Source: Phaeoceros laevis
Lineage: Eukaryota > Anthocerotophyta > Anthocerotopsida > Notothyladales
Reading direction: 5' to 3'
Assembly (NCBI GenBank): GCA_049999765.1
Contig: JBNGIQ010007864.1
Coordinates: 1 to 23,833 of the forward strand
DNA: 23,833 nt
The stretch's first letter is position 1, and every line of letters begins with the position of its first letter. A program made the position numbers and the translations under genes. Below the pieces are notes generated by a model. The model ran no database searches. It saw only the letters and a list, made by a program, of their open reading frames with translations, and was not told where the DNA came from. This document shows positions 8,097 through 17,043 of the stretch, one piece after another.

Positions 8097-10170
8097 ATGG
8101 CGTCCCCAGCCGCTGTCGCCTTGCTCCTCTTCTCCGCCCTGATGGTGGCAGGAGCCGCTGCTAGGGTGCTGGAGCCTTTGGACATCTCCATGGTGACAGA
8201 CCGGGCCGAGGATGTGCTCAACAGCGGGCACATCGGGGAGGTCCTGGGGCTGGGGGCGCGGGCTTTGCAGTTCAGCGAGTTCGTGTTGAGGTGAGGTTGG
8301 ATTGTGAGGCGTCGGCGCGGAATTGGATGAGTTTCTTGGAGCCTTGGCAGGATGCTTTTTGTCTCATCTTTTCTTTGCGGTCCTGCGCCTTCCTGCTTTT
8401 GTCAGTTTGGATGCGGTTTGCTTATGGTAGGTCGGTTCTTGATGCAAGGGGTATTGTATCGATTGCTGTGTGTTTGAGTTTTTCGATGTTGGAGGAAGCC
8501 TGGATGCGTGCGGTCTTGTTTCAGTGAGTTGTGCGGGGCATCATTCATTCCCTCGCTGTTCCGCTGGATAGTCCTATCGAAGTTTCCGATCTGGCTTGCC
8601 GAACCGATGCTCTTGTTCTTGGTTTCAAGCAAAAGGATGTGGTATGAGAGACCTCGTAAAAGAAATGTATTACTGCCTCTCGTCCTTTCATGCTGATTAG
8701 GTGACTTGTTTTGCAGACACGGCAAGACCTACAGCACGGTTCTGGAGCTGAAGCAACGTTTTGCTACGTTTGTTAGCAACGTTGAGCTCATCGAGAGCAC
8801 TAACAAGAAAAATCTTCCGTACAAGCTCGGTGTCAACAGTAAGTTTGGCAACTACTTCTGTTTCCTGTCCTGATCATCAGTTGAAGACGGGGAGGTAACA
8901 GCTAATAGCCGATGCCTTGTTCCGCAGAGTTTGCCGACTTGACGTTTGACGAATTCAAGCAGCAATTCCTGGGGGCTCAGCAGGACTGTTCTGCCACAAA
9001 GGGGACCCACGTGCTCAAGGGCACTCAACTTAGTCACACGGTGATCATCAAGTTGATGAAGTCTCGGATTGTAAGCTCTTTCAATACGTTTCTCAGGTGC
9101 TGACGTTGAACTTGCCCTTCGCAGAAAGACTGGAGGAATGTTGGCATTGTCAGCCCTGTCAAAAACCAGAAGAGCTGTGGCTCATGCTGGACATTCAGGT
9201 GCTTTTCTGTCAAACCGTTTCTTTTCGTTTCGAGCATAGGCTTCCAAACCAGATCCCGTGTATCCCGTCGCACAACTGACAAGGATCCACTGGTGACAAC
9301 GTTTTGCAGTACCACTGGTGCGTTGGAGTCTGCCCACGCCCAGGCCACAGGCGAGCTGGTGCTTCTGTCAGAGCAACAGCTGGTTGACTGCGCTGGCGGT
9401 TACAACAACTTCGGCTGCAATGGTGGGCTGCCTTCTCAGGCCTTCGAGTACATCAGGTATAATGGAGGCTTGGACACTGAGGATGCCTACCCTTACACGG
9501 CCAAGGATGGAGTGTGCCAATTCAACAGCAACAAAGTCGGAGCCAGAGTGTTGGATGTCGTGAACATCACTCAAGTACGTAGTCCGGCTCGTTTTAATCG
9601 TTTAAAGCCAATGTTGTTCAACCATCTGCGATCCTAACTTGGTGGCACTCATTCTCCAGGGTGCTGAGGACGAATTGCTGGACGCAGTGAACTCGGTGCG
9701 GCCTGTGGCTATTGCGTTCGAGGTCATCAATGAGTTTCAGCACTACTCTAGTGGTGTCTTCACCAACCCAAAATGCCGTGATGGTCCCGAGGTGCGAAAC
9801 TAGCTATTTCTGCGGTCGCGTGGCTCGGCCTTCAGTATTTTGTCACACCTTCCGGTCCTGGTTTGATGTGCAACTCGCTGGTTTTCTGCAGACCGTCAAC
9901 CACGCCGTGCTAGCTGTGGGTTACGACTTGACCGGCGAGATTCCTTACTGGATTGTCAAGAACTCGTGGGGTGGAGACTGGGGCGTCGACGGCTACTTCA
10001 ACATTGAGTTGGGAAAGAACATGTGTGGTGAGTGGACTATTCCTCCAATTCTTTGCAGTTTCCTCCTGAAATCGGTCCGTGGTTCGCTTACAATGCACCC
10101 TCCACACTTTGTTGCAGGTGTGGCTACCTGTGCCTCCTACCCAGTTGTCCCGGAGCAGTACAACCTGTGA
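8097..10170 (+). CDS. ALEU: Aleurain-like vacuolar cysteine protease (papain family, cathepsin H type)
   Basis: Eight exons: 8097-8290, 8717-8838, 8928-9040, 9125-9198, 9310-9574, 9660-9791, 9892-10027, 10118-10170; 362 residues, as usual for aleurains. Visible in order: a signal peptide (about 1-21); a perfect ERFNIN propeptide motif (E75, R79, F83, N86, I90, N94); GNFD-type G103-N105-F107-D109; mini-chain-like QQDCSAT (123-129); oxyanion Gln158; CGSCWTF with catalytic Cys164; [19 protein letters not shown]; one sequon (VNIT); catalytic His304 ([10 protein letters not shown]) and Asn324 (KNSWG). The family degrades proteins in the lytic vacuole, with aminopeptidase activity conferred by the mini-chain. 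I prefer the exon 3 donor at 9040 because it yields LSHTKDWR, like the family's LPETKDWR; a donor at 9070 also keeps frame. Odd points: NPIR is replaced, and Lys follows Gln158 where Gly is usual. Confidence 0.93.
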
Positions 10171-11617
10171 GTCGGGTCTGTCGCAACCGATGTACATACA
10201 CATGGTCGACCAGAAAAAGGCCGATAGCCTACCATGACTGCAGGTGGCAGCTCTAATGTATTAGGCCTAGATTCATTCTAGAGCTTTTAGAAATGGCCAA
10301 TAGAGCCAACAACATGTGCATAATTATTCTCCATTACGTAATTTATCCAAGTTCTGAACCGGTAATGAGGTTTCGAGCTGTTCACTCATCCTTGGTATGC
10401 CTTAGTCTTGAAACCTACACGCTTCTGTCTACCCCAGATCCTGAGCTACTGAAACGTTTCTCGCTTGTTGAGCCCCAGATCTGTCCGTGTCATGGCTGCT
10501 TCCAACTTATGTGATCAGCCTTGAGCACCCTCCTACATGAGGGCACTTGTCCCTGGATGTGCCTAATTCAACACTCAATGCTGCATGCTATTGACAAAAA
10601 TATGTAGTTCTGCACATCCACAGTAGTCAAAAGTGATACTACTTCCTTAAGTTGACGCATATCAAAGCAGAGCTTGTTTGCGTTTGGCCAGAAGACTCCG
10701 TTTTTGAATCAGCTTTCTGCGCTAGCTATGGAGCATTCCATCCATGTACATATTCCACCCGTCTAGGCTACCTCCAAGGGAGCTTTCATGCTTCACATTG
10801 AGACCGGAACTACAGTTGCAACTGTAGTGTTTGACACAATGAGTTTTCAATTTGTCCTTGTTCTTTCCTGCCACATCATCACCCTGCCGGATTTGAAATG
10901 CATTTCGAGTTGGAATGGTCACTGTCAATCGCACTTACAGTTTGTCATTTCCAGTGAGACATGCAGGCATACATTGCTCAAAGGCTTATTAGGTGTGCTG
11001 TCAGACCTGTGGTACGGCTCGAAGGGATAGGCAATGGCCTGTGTTGGGACCAGCCTTGGGGTTTTTGTGAAGTGTCATCCGAGGTGTTCACCCGCTCTGG
11101 TGAAAGCGGACATGTCACTGCCTGCGTCCGCTTCGCTTTGTGCAAGATGTTACCACAGCGCAAAACCTGGGGAAGTTGTTACTGCTACACCAAAGACATT
11201 AACAAGCCTTTTCTAAATTTCTACCCTGTTAAGTATTAATAAATGTAATGTATATTAATGTTTCCATTACGAATGTGGTGGCAGTCTGCAGAAAGTGTGC
11301 CCCCCGTTAGCTGGCGGCGTACGCCCATACATGATGATGTGCAGGGAACACAACACCACAGGAAAGCGCCCCTTGAAGGCAAGTCTGCAAATTTTTTTGT
11401 CCAGCAGGGATGTTTTGCGTCTCAATCCTGGTGTGAAGCGCAGCAGCTGTGAGCTAGGGATGTGTCGGCTCACGCCTTCGGCTTCATCGTAGGCAGTGAC
11501 TGGTACCAAGGCAGGGCTACAGGGTCCAGGCACGACCAGTTGTCGCATTGCGGCGGTCTGGATCATGTGTTACTGCGCCGGAACTCATCCTGGTCTTCAG
11601 CGGCTGCGGTTGTAGGC
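10171..11617. other. Intergenic: protease 3' flank and DUF8204-like gene promoter
   Basis: No coding gene is supported. The left part is presumably the protease 3' UTR. A perfect 20-base palindrome lies at 10809-10828. AT-rich sequence with TAATAAATG at 11235-11244 could be a polyadenylation or promoter region. From 11462 the DUF8204-like frame is open upstream of its chosen ATG, so 11462-11617 is probably 5' UTR. Confidence 0.4.
10809..10828. repeat. Perfect 20-base palindrome
   Basis: ACTACAGTTGCAACTGTAGT reads the same on both strands. It lies in the intergenic space between the protease and the DUF8204-like gene. It could be a dimeric transcription-factor site or chance; CAACTG inside it is a Myb-type core. 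Confidence 0.6.
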
Positions 11618-12813
11618 ATGGCTGAGCAGGAAGGGGGGGCAGGCAGCGCTGCATCGTCGCTCTACGGGGTGGCTGAGAGCGATTCAGGGCGGACAACCCT
11701 AAATTCCGACAGGAAGGACAGGGAGAATCCGTCTGTGGAGCCCAAGAGCCGAAGCTGTACAGGATGTCTGTACTACTCCAACACCCTGAGGGACTCCGGT
11801 CGGAATCCCATCTGCATTGGTGTGAGTCGTGCAGAATCTCAAGGCCTGGTGCCGGTTCCAGGTGCTGTCGAGTGCCCTTTCTCTTGGATGAGTAGGACGT
11901 GTTGCTGCTGTGTTGCGCTCGTCTTAGGGATGTGGAAGGAGGAGGGTTTTGTGATGCTTTCGTGGGGACATAAAACTTTCCAGTTCTAAGCTGCGTGTAT
12001 CTCCATTTTTGCAGGGTATGGCATGATGGGAGAAACAGAATGGGAGGTCACCAAGGATGGGAAGAAGTTGGGAGATTTTAAGTATGCGTGTGTTGGATAT
12101 TCTAGTCACAGAGAACAGACTGGCAGTCCCGGTCCTGCTGTGTCGGGTCCTCCCCCAGAAGGGCAAGCAGAGCTACCCCTGTGTGTTGGTTTGGAGGTCA
12201 GTTGTGCTGCACCCATTTGTTTGTTGTCACTGGCTTCTGGAGGTGAATCCGTTACCTACCGACATTTTTGTTTTTCTGCAATCGTATAGTTTCTGGTGGA
12301 TAAGCGGAACCCTCAAGGGGTTTTTCCAGCTGAGGAACAGCACAGTGGACAGCCTAACCCGGAGCTTCAAAGGGATGCCTGGAGGGATAATGGAGGTAAT
12401 ATCAGTGAGGGTGTAAGAAGTTGGTATGTTGGGGTTATAGCTCGCTTTCGTGGTTAATTGCTATTGTGTGGCCATATCGATAATAACATGCCAAATGACT
12501 CTTTGCTCCAGCAGGTCACCCTAACGCTCCACATCAAACACCAGCTTCAGGACGCCCCAACCTCTCTGACGACGAGTTTCCGGCCAGGTCTGTTCAAATG
12601 CAAGAACTTCAATCGTCTATAGCCATTTATAGAGGCGATCTTCTGGCTTGTTGTGATCCGGTTCTGATCCAGGTATGCTCGTTCTGCAGGTTTGTAAGAT
12701 GTGCAAAACTGGTGGCTACAGCTGTGGTACGCAACGCAGGAAGAGTGGCAGGTACAATAAAGTCAAAAGTTGATGATATTGTATATCCTGACCGAGGGAA
12801 GCCAAAGCGGTGA
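11618..12813 (+). CDS. Plant-specific conserved protein (DUF8204-like)
   Basis: Five exons: 11618-11861, 12015-12196, 12290-12395, 12515-12587, 12690-12813, all GT-AG with matching phases, give 242 residues. Family signatures: SRSCTGCLYYSN...RNPICIG (Cys47, Cys50, Cys66), then GETEWEV.KDGKKLGDFKYACVGYS (Cys107), LPLCVGLE.LVDKR, and a C-terminal block DDEFPARFVRCAKLVATAVVRN ending in VDDIVYPDRGKPKR. From memory, small plant proteins carry this same order (RSCKGCxYYS, DFKYACVGYS, DDxLYPxRxRPK); their function is unknown to me. The conserved cysteines may bind a metal (inference). The ATG at 11618 is chosen because homologues begin shortly before the Cys motif; the frame is open back to 11462. 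The exon 4 acceptor is CAGCAG (12509-12514), so one Ala may be optional. Confidence 0.88.
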
Positions 12814-12861
12814 CTTAAAATGTCTACCCCTCCCCTCTGCTGAGTCGAGAACGTCTCTGTG

Positions 12862-12961
12862 NNNNNNNNNNNNNNNNNNNNNNNNNNNNNNNNNNNNNNN
12901 NNNNNNNNNNNNNNNNNNNNNNNNNNNNNNNNNNNNNNNNNNNNNNNNNNNNNNNNNNNNN
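12862..12961. other. Assembly gap of 100 N
   Basis: Exactly 100 N, size unknown. It lies 48 bases after the stop of the DUF8204-like gene and directly cuts an exon of a minus-strand gene, so it hides coding sequence. Confidence 0.98.
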
Positions 12962-13382
12962 AGCCTCCAAGCAAAGGGCGTTTGCCGCATCTGCACAGTG
13001 CTTCCAAACTGCTGCAGACCAGCTTATTTTTAAGACACCATAACTTCCGTAGTTGTGCGCAAGTACCGAATGCAGCGTAGGGTAATGTCCTCACCTTCGT
13101 GGACATCTTAGGGCCTCCGTGTAAAAACTGGCTCCTCTTGTATTCGCAGTAAAGCGTCTGTGCATTCAGCAGAGTTTTGAGAGCACTTACAACCTTCCGG
13201 TCATCAAACAATACGCCTTCCTGTTGCTTGTGCGTTTACAACAACCACCACCCCCCATTCCGAGAGCTCTACCTTGCCCAACCTTAGTATCATGTTGCGC
13301 AATGAGTGCAGCCCAGGAAAACTGATCCCCTTCAGGTAACCTCAAGTCCACAATATCCTCAACTTCGCTTGCACGGTAACAC
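12962..13382 (-). CDS. Partial unrecognised protein gene, three exons entering the gap
   Basis: Three minus-strand segments read like exons and join in phase. Exon a (13382-13283) encodes 33 codons, CYRASEVEDIVDLRLPEGDQ and onward, ending QHDTK before a GT. Exon b (13220-13095) encodes EGVLFDDRKVVSALKTLLNA onward to GGPKMSTK, followed by donor GTGAGG. Exon c (13011-12962) encodes QFGSTVQMRQTPFAWR and runs into the gap; its acceptor is CAGCAG. The sequence is non-repetitive, of balanced composition and soluble-looking. I do not recognise the family. The 5' end (above 13382) was not found and the 3' end lies in the gap or is lost. The gene converges on the DUF8204-like gene. The in-phase joins argue against chance, but all borders are inferred. 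Confidence 0.6.
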
Positions 13383-13903
13383 CTAATTCAAAGCGGCCAT
13401 CTTTCTAGGATGAGACCTTGTAATGAGATATATGGCTACTTATGCTTTCGCTACTGGTGCGCAGGTACCCAGACAATCACAGTAAAACCACCTTCCTTTG
13501 TTGTTTTCCCATGACATGATCGGACCTTTCTGCCTTCCTTCCTACGTGCTTACATGGCCATTGAATGACGTCACAGGTCAAAAACTGTGAGACCGGAGCA
13601 AGTGCACCTTGCTTGAGGAAATTCGACTTGACAAACTATAGGCTAACATACAAACTATAGGCTAACATGGAATAGCCGCAACACTACCCAGTGGCCGAGT
13701 GCTTAGGCAACGACGAGGCCCATCTGGCAAAAACTTGAGTTTGACAAGCACCGTCGCAGGTCGGATTTGGTTCTCAATCCGCATACCCTGCCGTGTTGGG
13801 GCCTGCGTTTTCAATTTACTTTGGATTGGACTCCAGATTCCAAGCGGTTTGTTGCAATTCGATTTCAAAGTTAGTTTGCCCGCCATTGCGGCTGAACAAA
13901 GCA
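13383..13903. other. Intergenic between divergent genes
   Basis: This lies between the unrecognised minus-strand gene and the first PPR gene. A 22-base block (13633-13654) containing AAACTATAGGCTAACAT occurs twice in tandem. Upstream exons of the minus-strand gene may lie here but none could be fixed. Weak similarity to 16880-17040 suggests the PPR tandem duplication includes part of this flank. Confidence 0.35.
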
Positions 13904-14002
13904 ATGCTTGTGGGTGTGGGGGTACAACCGAGTCTGGAGCGCCACTGGCAGAAGTACCCACGGAATCAGACGCAGTGCTGGAGAGAGCACCCACACAACA
14001 AA
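13904..14002 (+). other. Candidate 5' exon of the first PPR gene
   Basis: This segment ends at a strong donor (AAA|GTAAGT) and is similar in DNA to 17000-17097 upstream of the second PPR gene, including the block GGCAGAAGTAC and the donor itself. Joined to the acceptor at 14090-14091 (GATTTCAG), it opens in phase from an ATG at 13904 (MLVGVGVQP, then WQKY). The second copy favours a different frame, so the exon could instead be 5' UTR. Confidence 0.5.
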
Positions 14003-14091
14003 GTAAGTGGCAAATTCTGTTTCTTATACTCCTGACATGAGTTTACAGGTGCAATTGTAGACCCACACGGTTTGGATGATGTCGATTTCAG

Positions 14092-16464
14092 CATCAATCG
14101 AATTCTTCAGAATTTAGCAACAGGAGTAAGAAGGAGGCTCAGTGGTTAGGCAGCTGCAATAGACAACAAGGGGTGTCAAAGGCTCTACATACCAAGCCAT
14201 CATGCGAAGACGCCGGTGCCCGCAGCTTTGGAAGTGGAACTAGTTTCAGTGGTCATCGGAAAGCTAACATTGCAGTTTGCTTGAGGTTGCCGACCATGGA
14301 TGGGGTTTCATGGGCAGAGTTGATTTCACAACATACGAAGTCCGGGCACGGTAGGCAGGCTCTCAAGACCTACGAGGAGATGCTTCAGGTTGGAGCGAAA
14401 CCGACCACTTACACATTCGTGGCTGTATTGAAGGCGTGTTGTAGTTTACGGGACTTGGAAAGAGCTCGAAAAGTTCATGCTGAGGTAGTCACATGTGGCT
14501 TCGAGACAGATGTGTACGTGGGGACAGTACTGGTAGATGTTTATGCTAAGTGTGGGAGCCTGGTGGATGCGAGGCGCGTGTTTGAGAGAATGCCACATAG
14601 AAATGTGGTATCTTGGACTGCCATGATCCTAGGATATGCCCAGCTAGAAGAGGGTGAACTGGCTTTGCAGCTCTTCAGACGGATGCAACTGGAAGGTGTA
14701 GTACCCAACAGTCGAACTTTTGTTGGTGCACTGAAGGCATACAGTAGCCTGGCAGCATGGGAAGAGGGGAAGCTAGTTGAGAGCAGTCATATGAAACAGC
14801 AGTTCCTGGAGCAACTGAGAGCCATCCACTTAGATGTGGTGAAGAGGGGGTTTGAATTAGATGTGTACGTGGGAACTATGCTGGTAGATGTGTACGCAAA
14901 ATTTGGGAGCTTAGAGGATGCCAGGCACGTTTTTGAAAAGATGCCTTATCGAAATGTCGTCTCTTGGACTGCCATGATCTTTGGTTATGCTCAGATGGAA
15001 GAAGGGGAAGAAGCCTTGCAACTATATGCATGTATGCAGAAGGATGGCGTGGCACCTAATGATCACACATTTGTTGGTGCACTTAAGGCTTGCGGTGTCC
15101 TTGCTTCATCAGAAAACAAGGACATACATCATTCCAAACCTGTGAGAACACATTGCCTGGAGCAAGTCAGAGCTATCCACTCAGAAGTACTGAAGAGGGG
15201 ATGTGAATCTGGGCTGTTTGTGGGCAACATGCTGCTGGATGCATATGCGAAATGTGGCAGCCTGGTAGATGCTAGGCAAGTCTTTGAGAAGATGCCTCAA
15301 CGTAATGTGGTAACCTGGACGGCCATGATCTTGGGATATGCTCAGATAGACGAGGCTGACGAGGCTTTGCAGTTGTATGCACGTATGCAGCAAGAGGGTG
15401 TCGTACCAAATGATCGAACACATATTGGTGCTCTGAAAGCTTGCGGCACTGTGGCAGGCCTAGAGAAGGGGAAGGAAATCCATGCCTTGGTTTCATCATC
15501 GGTACTTGAAGTACCTGATTCATTTGTTGCAAGTAGTCTGATAGACATGTATGGTAAATGTGGGAGCATGATTGATGCGCAGCAGGTGTTTGATGCATCC
15601 CCCTCAAGAGACATTGTGATGTGGAGCGCATTGATCACAGGTTATGCCCGTCAAGGAGAGAGCGACTTTGTTTTTCGTTTGTTCGAGAGAATGAGGCAAG
15701 AGGGTATACAGCCAAATGGCATAACATTCCTCAGTGTTCTTACAGCATGCAGCCATGCGGGTCTGGTGGACAAGGGCCGGAACTACTTTGCCGCTATGAG
15801 CAGAGACTTTGGCATCACTCCGAGCATTGAGCACTACACTTGCATGATTGATGTCCTTGGCCGTGCAGGCCAAGTGGATGATGCGATGGTGATGGCAAAG
15901 ACAATGCCATTCGAACCTGATGTTGCTGTGTGGGAAACTGTGCTGGGTGCTTGTCAAAAGTGGAGCTATGTGGACCTTGGAAGGGAGGCATTTGACTGTG
16001 CGGTGAGCTTGGATAGGAATGGTTCTGCCAAGTATGTCTCAATGTCAAACATTTATGCCTCTGCTCAAATGTGGGACGACGCGAAGCACGTTCAGGACAT
16101 GAGAGTGAAAGTCCAAGCCTGGAAGCAGCCCGGTCAGAGTTTGTGGACCAGCATGGACGGAACAGTGCATGCCTTTATGGTACTGGACACAAATCATCGT
16201 GAAAGCAAACGCTTACGATCAAACCTGCGAGATCTCTATGTCAGAGTAGAGGAGGAAGGATATGTAACCTATGCCAACTCCCTGTCACCTGATTTTGAGG
16301 AACACAGGCTGTCTGGGTACACCAGGACACTAACTATCGCATTTGCACGACTGAAGGGACAACCTTCATATTTTAGAGGTCTTTATGTGGTATCGACAGC
16401 AACTTTTGCTTGGTGGCCGAGGCTGTGGAAGATCAGGTCTCTGAGCAGTCAACCCCTTTCCTGA
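14092..16464 (+). CDS. PLS-class PPR protein with E domains and a truncated, decayed DYW start
   Basis: One open exon of 790 codons from a 3' splice site at 14091; the first in-exon ATG is 14296 (MDGVSW). It carries an initial P motif (SWAELISQHTKSGHGRQAL), then about four L-S-P triplets with YAKCGSLVDAR and VVSWTAMILGYAQ, then a final L-S pair (FLSVLTACSHAGLVDKG; HYTCMIDVLGRAG), E1/E2 motifs, and AWKQPGQSLWTSMDGTVHAF in the PG-box/E+ region. It ends with a short DYW-like start, YTRTLTIAFARL, where functional domains have HSExLAxAFGL, so the deaminase part is missing. Such proteins bind organelle RNA, one base per motif, mostly for C-to-U editing; without a DYW this one would need a partner. 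No clear targeting peptide is fixed because the 5' exon is uncertain. It is a tandem paralogue of the gene at 17044. Confidence 0.9.
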   Translation, partial: HQSNSSEFSNRSKKEAQWLGSCNRQQGVSKALHTKPSCEDAGARSFGSGTSFSGHRKANIAVCLRLPTMDGVSWAELISQHTKSGHGRQALKTYEEMLQVGAKPTTYTFVAVLKACCSLRDLERARKVHAEVVTCGFETDVYVGTVLVDVYAKCGSLVDARRVFERMPHRNVVSWTAMILGYAQLEEGELALQLFRRMQLEGVVPNSRTFVGALKAYSSLAAWEEGKLVESSHMKQQFLEQLRAIHLDVVKRGFELDVYVGTMLVDVYAKFGSLEDARHVFEKMPYRNVVSWTAMIFGYAQMEEGEEALQLYACMQKDGVAPNDHTFVGALKACGVLASSENKDIHHSKPVRTHCLEQVRAIHSEVLKRGCESGLFVGNMLLDAYAKCGSLVDARQVFEKMPQRNVVTWTAMILGYAQIDEADEALQLYARMQQEGVVPNDRTHIGALKACGTVAGLEKGKEIHALVSSSVLEVPDSFVASSLIDMYGKCGSMIDAQQVFDASPSRDIVMWSALITGYARQGESDFVFRLFERMRQEGIQPNGITFLSVLTACSHAGLVDKGRNYFAAMSRDFGITPSIEHYTCMIDVLGRAGQVDDAMVMAKTMPFEPDVAVWETVLGACQKWSYVDLGREAFDCAVSLDRNGSAKYVSMSNIYASAQMWDDAKHVQDMRVKVQAWKQPGQSLWTSMDGTVHAFMVLDTNHRESKRLRSNLRDLYVRVEEEGYVTYANSLSPDFEEHRLSGYTRTLTIAFARLKGQPSYFRGLYVVSTATFAWWPRLWKIRSLSSQPLS

Positions 16465-17043
16465 AGCATCTGGATGCTCTTGACGCAGGATGATACCCTG
16501 GAGGCCAAGTGGAGTAGTATTGCAAGGAGCGGCTCAGCCTCCTACTGGCTTGGAGCTTGATGGGAAAACTCCTTCTTCAGGGCCATGAAAAAAATCAGGA
16601 GGCAGACTGCTGTTACCTGCGCCACTGCATCAGCAGGATCAGACGATGGCGAAATCCAAGGTGAACCTTGCAACATTTATAGCAGCAAGCCTTCGAGTTT
16701 CTTCATTGTGCCTTGTATAGCTGCAACCCTTGAGGTCTCATGTTGTGAATCTTCTAGATAAGTTCGAAGCGCCTGCATCAGCAAATGGAGCCATGTGGAC
16801 TTATAATCAGCTGCAACCTGCATATGCACAAGCCAAGCTCAGAATTTGGCCGGCTGATCCAAGCTTGGCACATTGAACAGCTATTCATGTTTGCAAACAG
16901 TACAGCTCCAACCTAGTTTTGTACTTTGTCCAACAGCACTTGGAGTGCATGAAAGCAGTTGCTTCGCCAATATCTCTGGGCTCATGCATTCCACTAACTT
17001 GCAGGTGTCACTTCATTGGGGACCACGCAATTCCACAGAAATT
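16465..17043. other. Spacer between the tandem PPR genes
   Basis: No separate gene is supported. The stretch probably holds the 3' UTR of the first PPR gene and the promoter of the second. I looked for continuing DYW sequence (HSE, CxxC, terminal DYW) in all plus frames and saw none. The right part (from about 16900) is weakly similar to the flank upstream of the first PPR gene. Confidence 0.45.

Noticed and set aside
12627-13211. Single 194-codon minus-strand ORF across the second gap.
   Set aside because: It reads through N, and its informative part is better explained as spliced exons that join in phase.
14049-14149. Alternative terminal exon after the donor at 14002, joining at TTTACAG (14048) and ending at TAG 14147-14149.
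   Set aside because: It is open in phase, but the tandem copy shows the homologous acceptor is at 14091 and the downstream sequence there belongs to the PPR gene.
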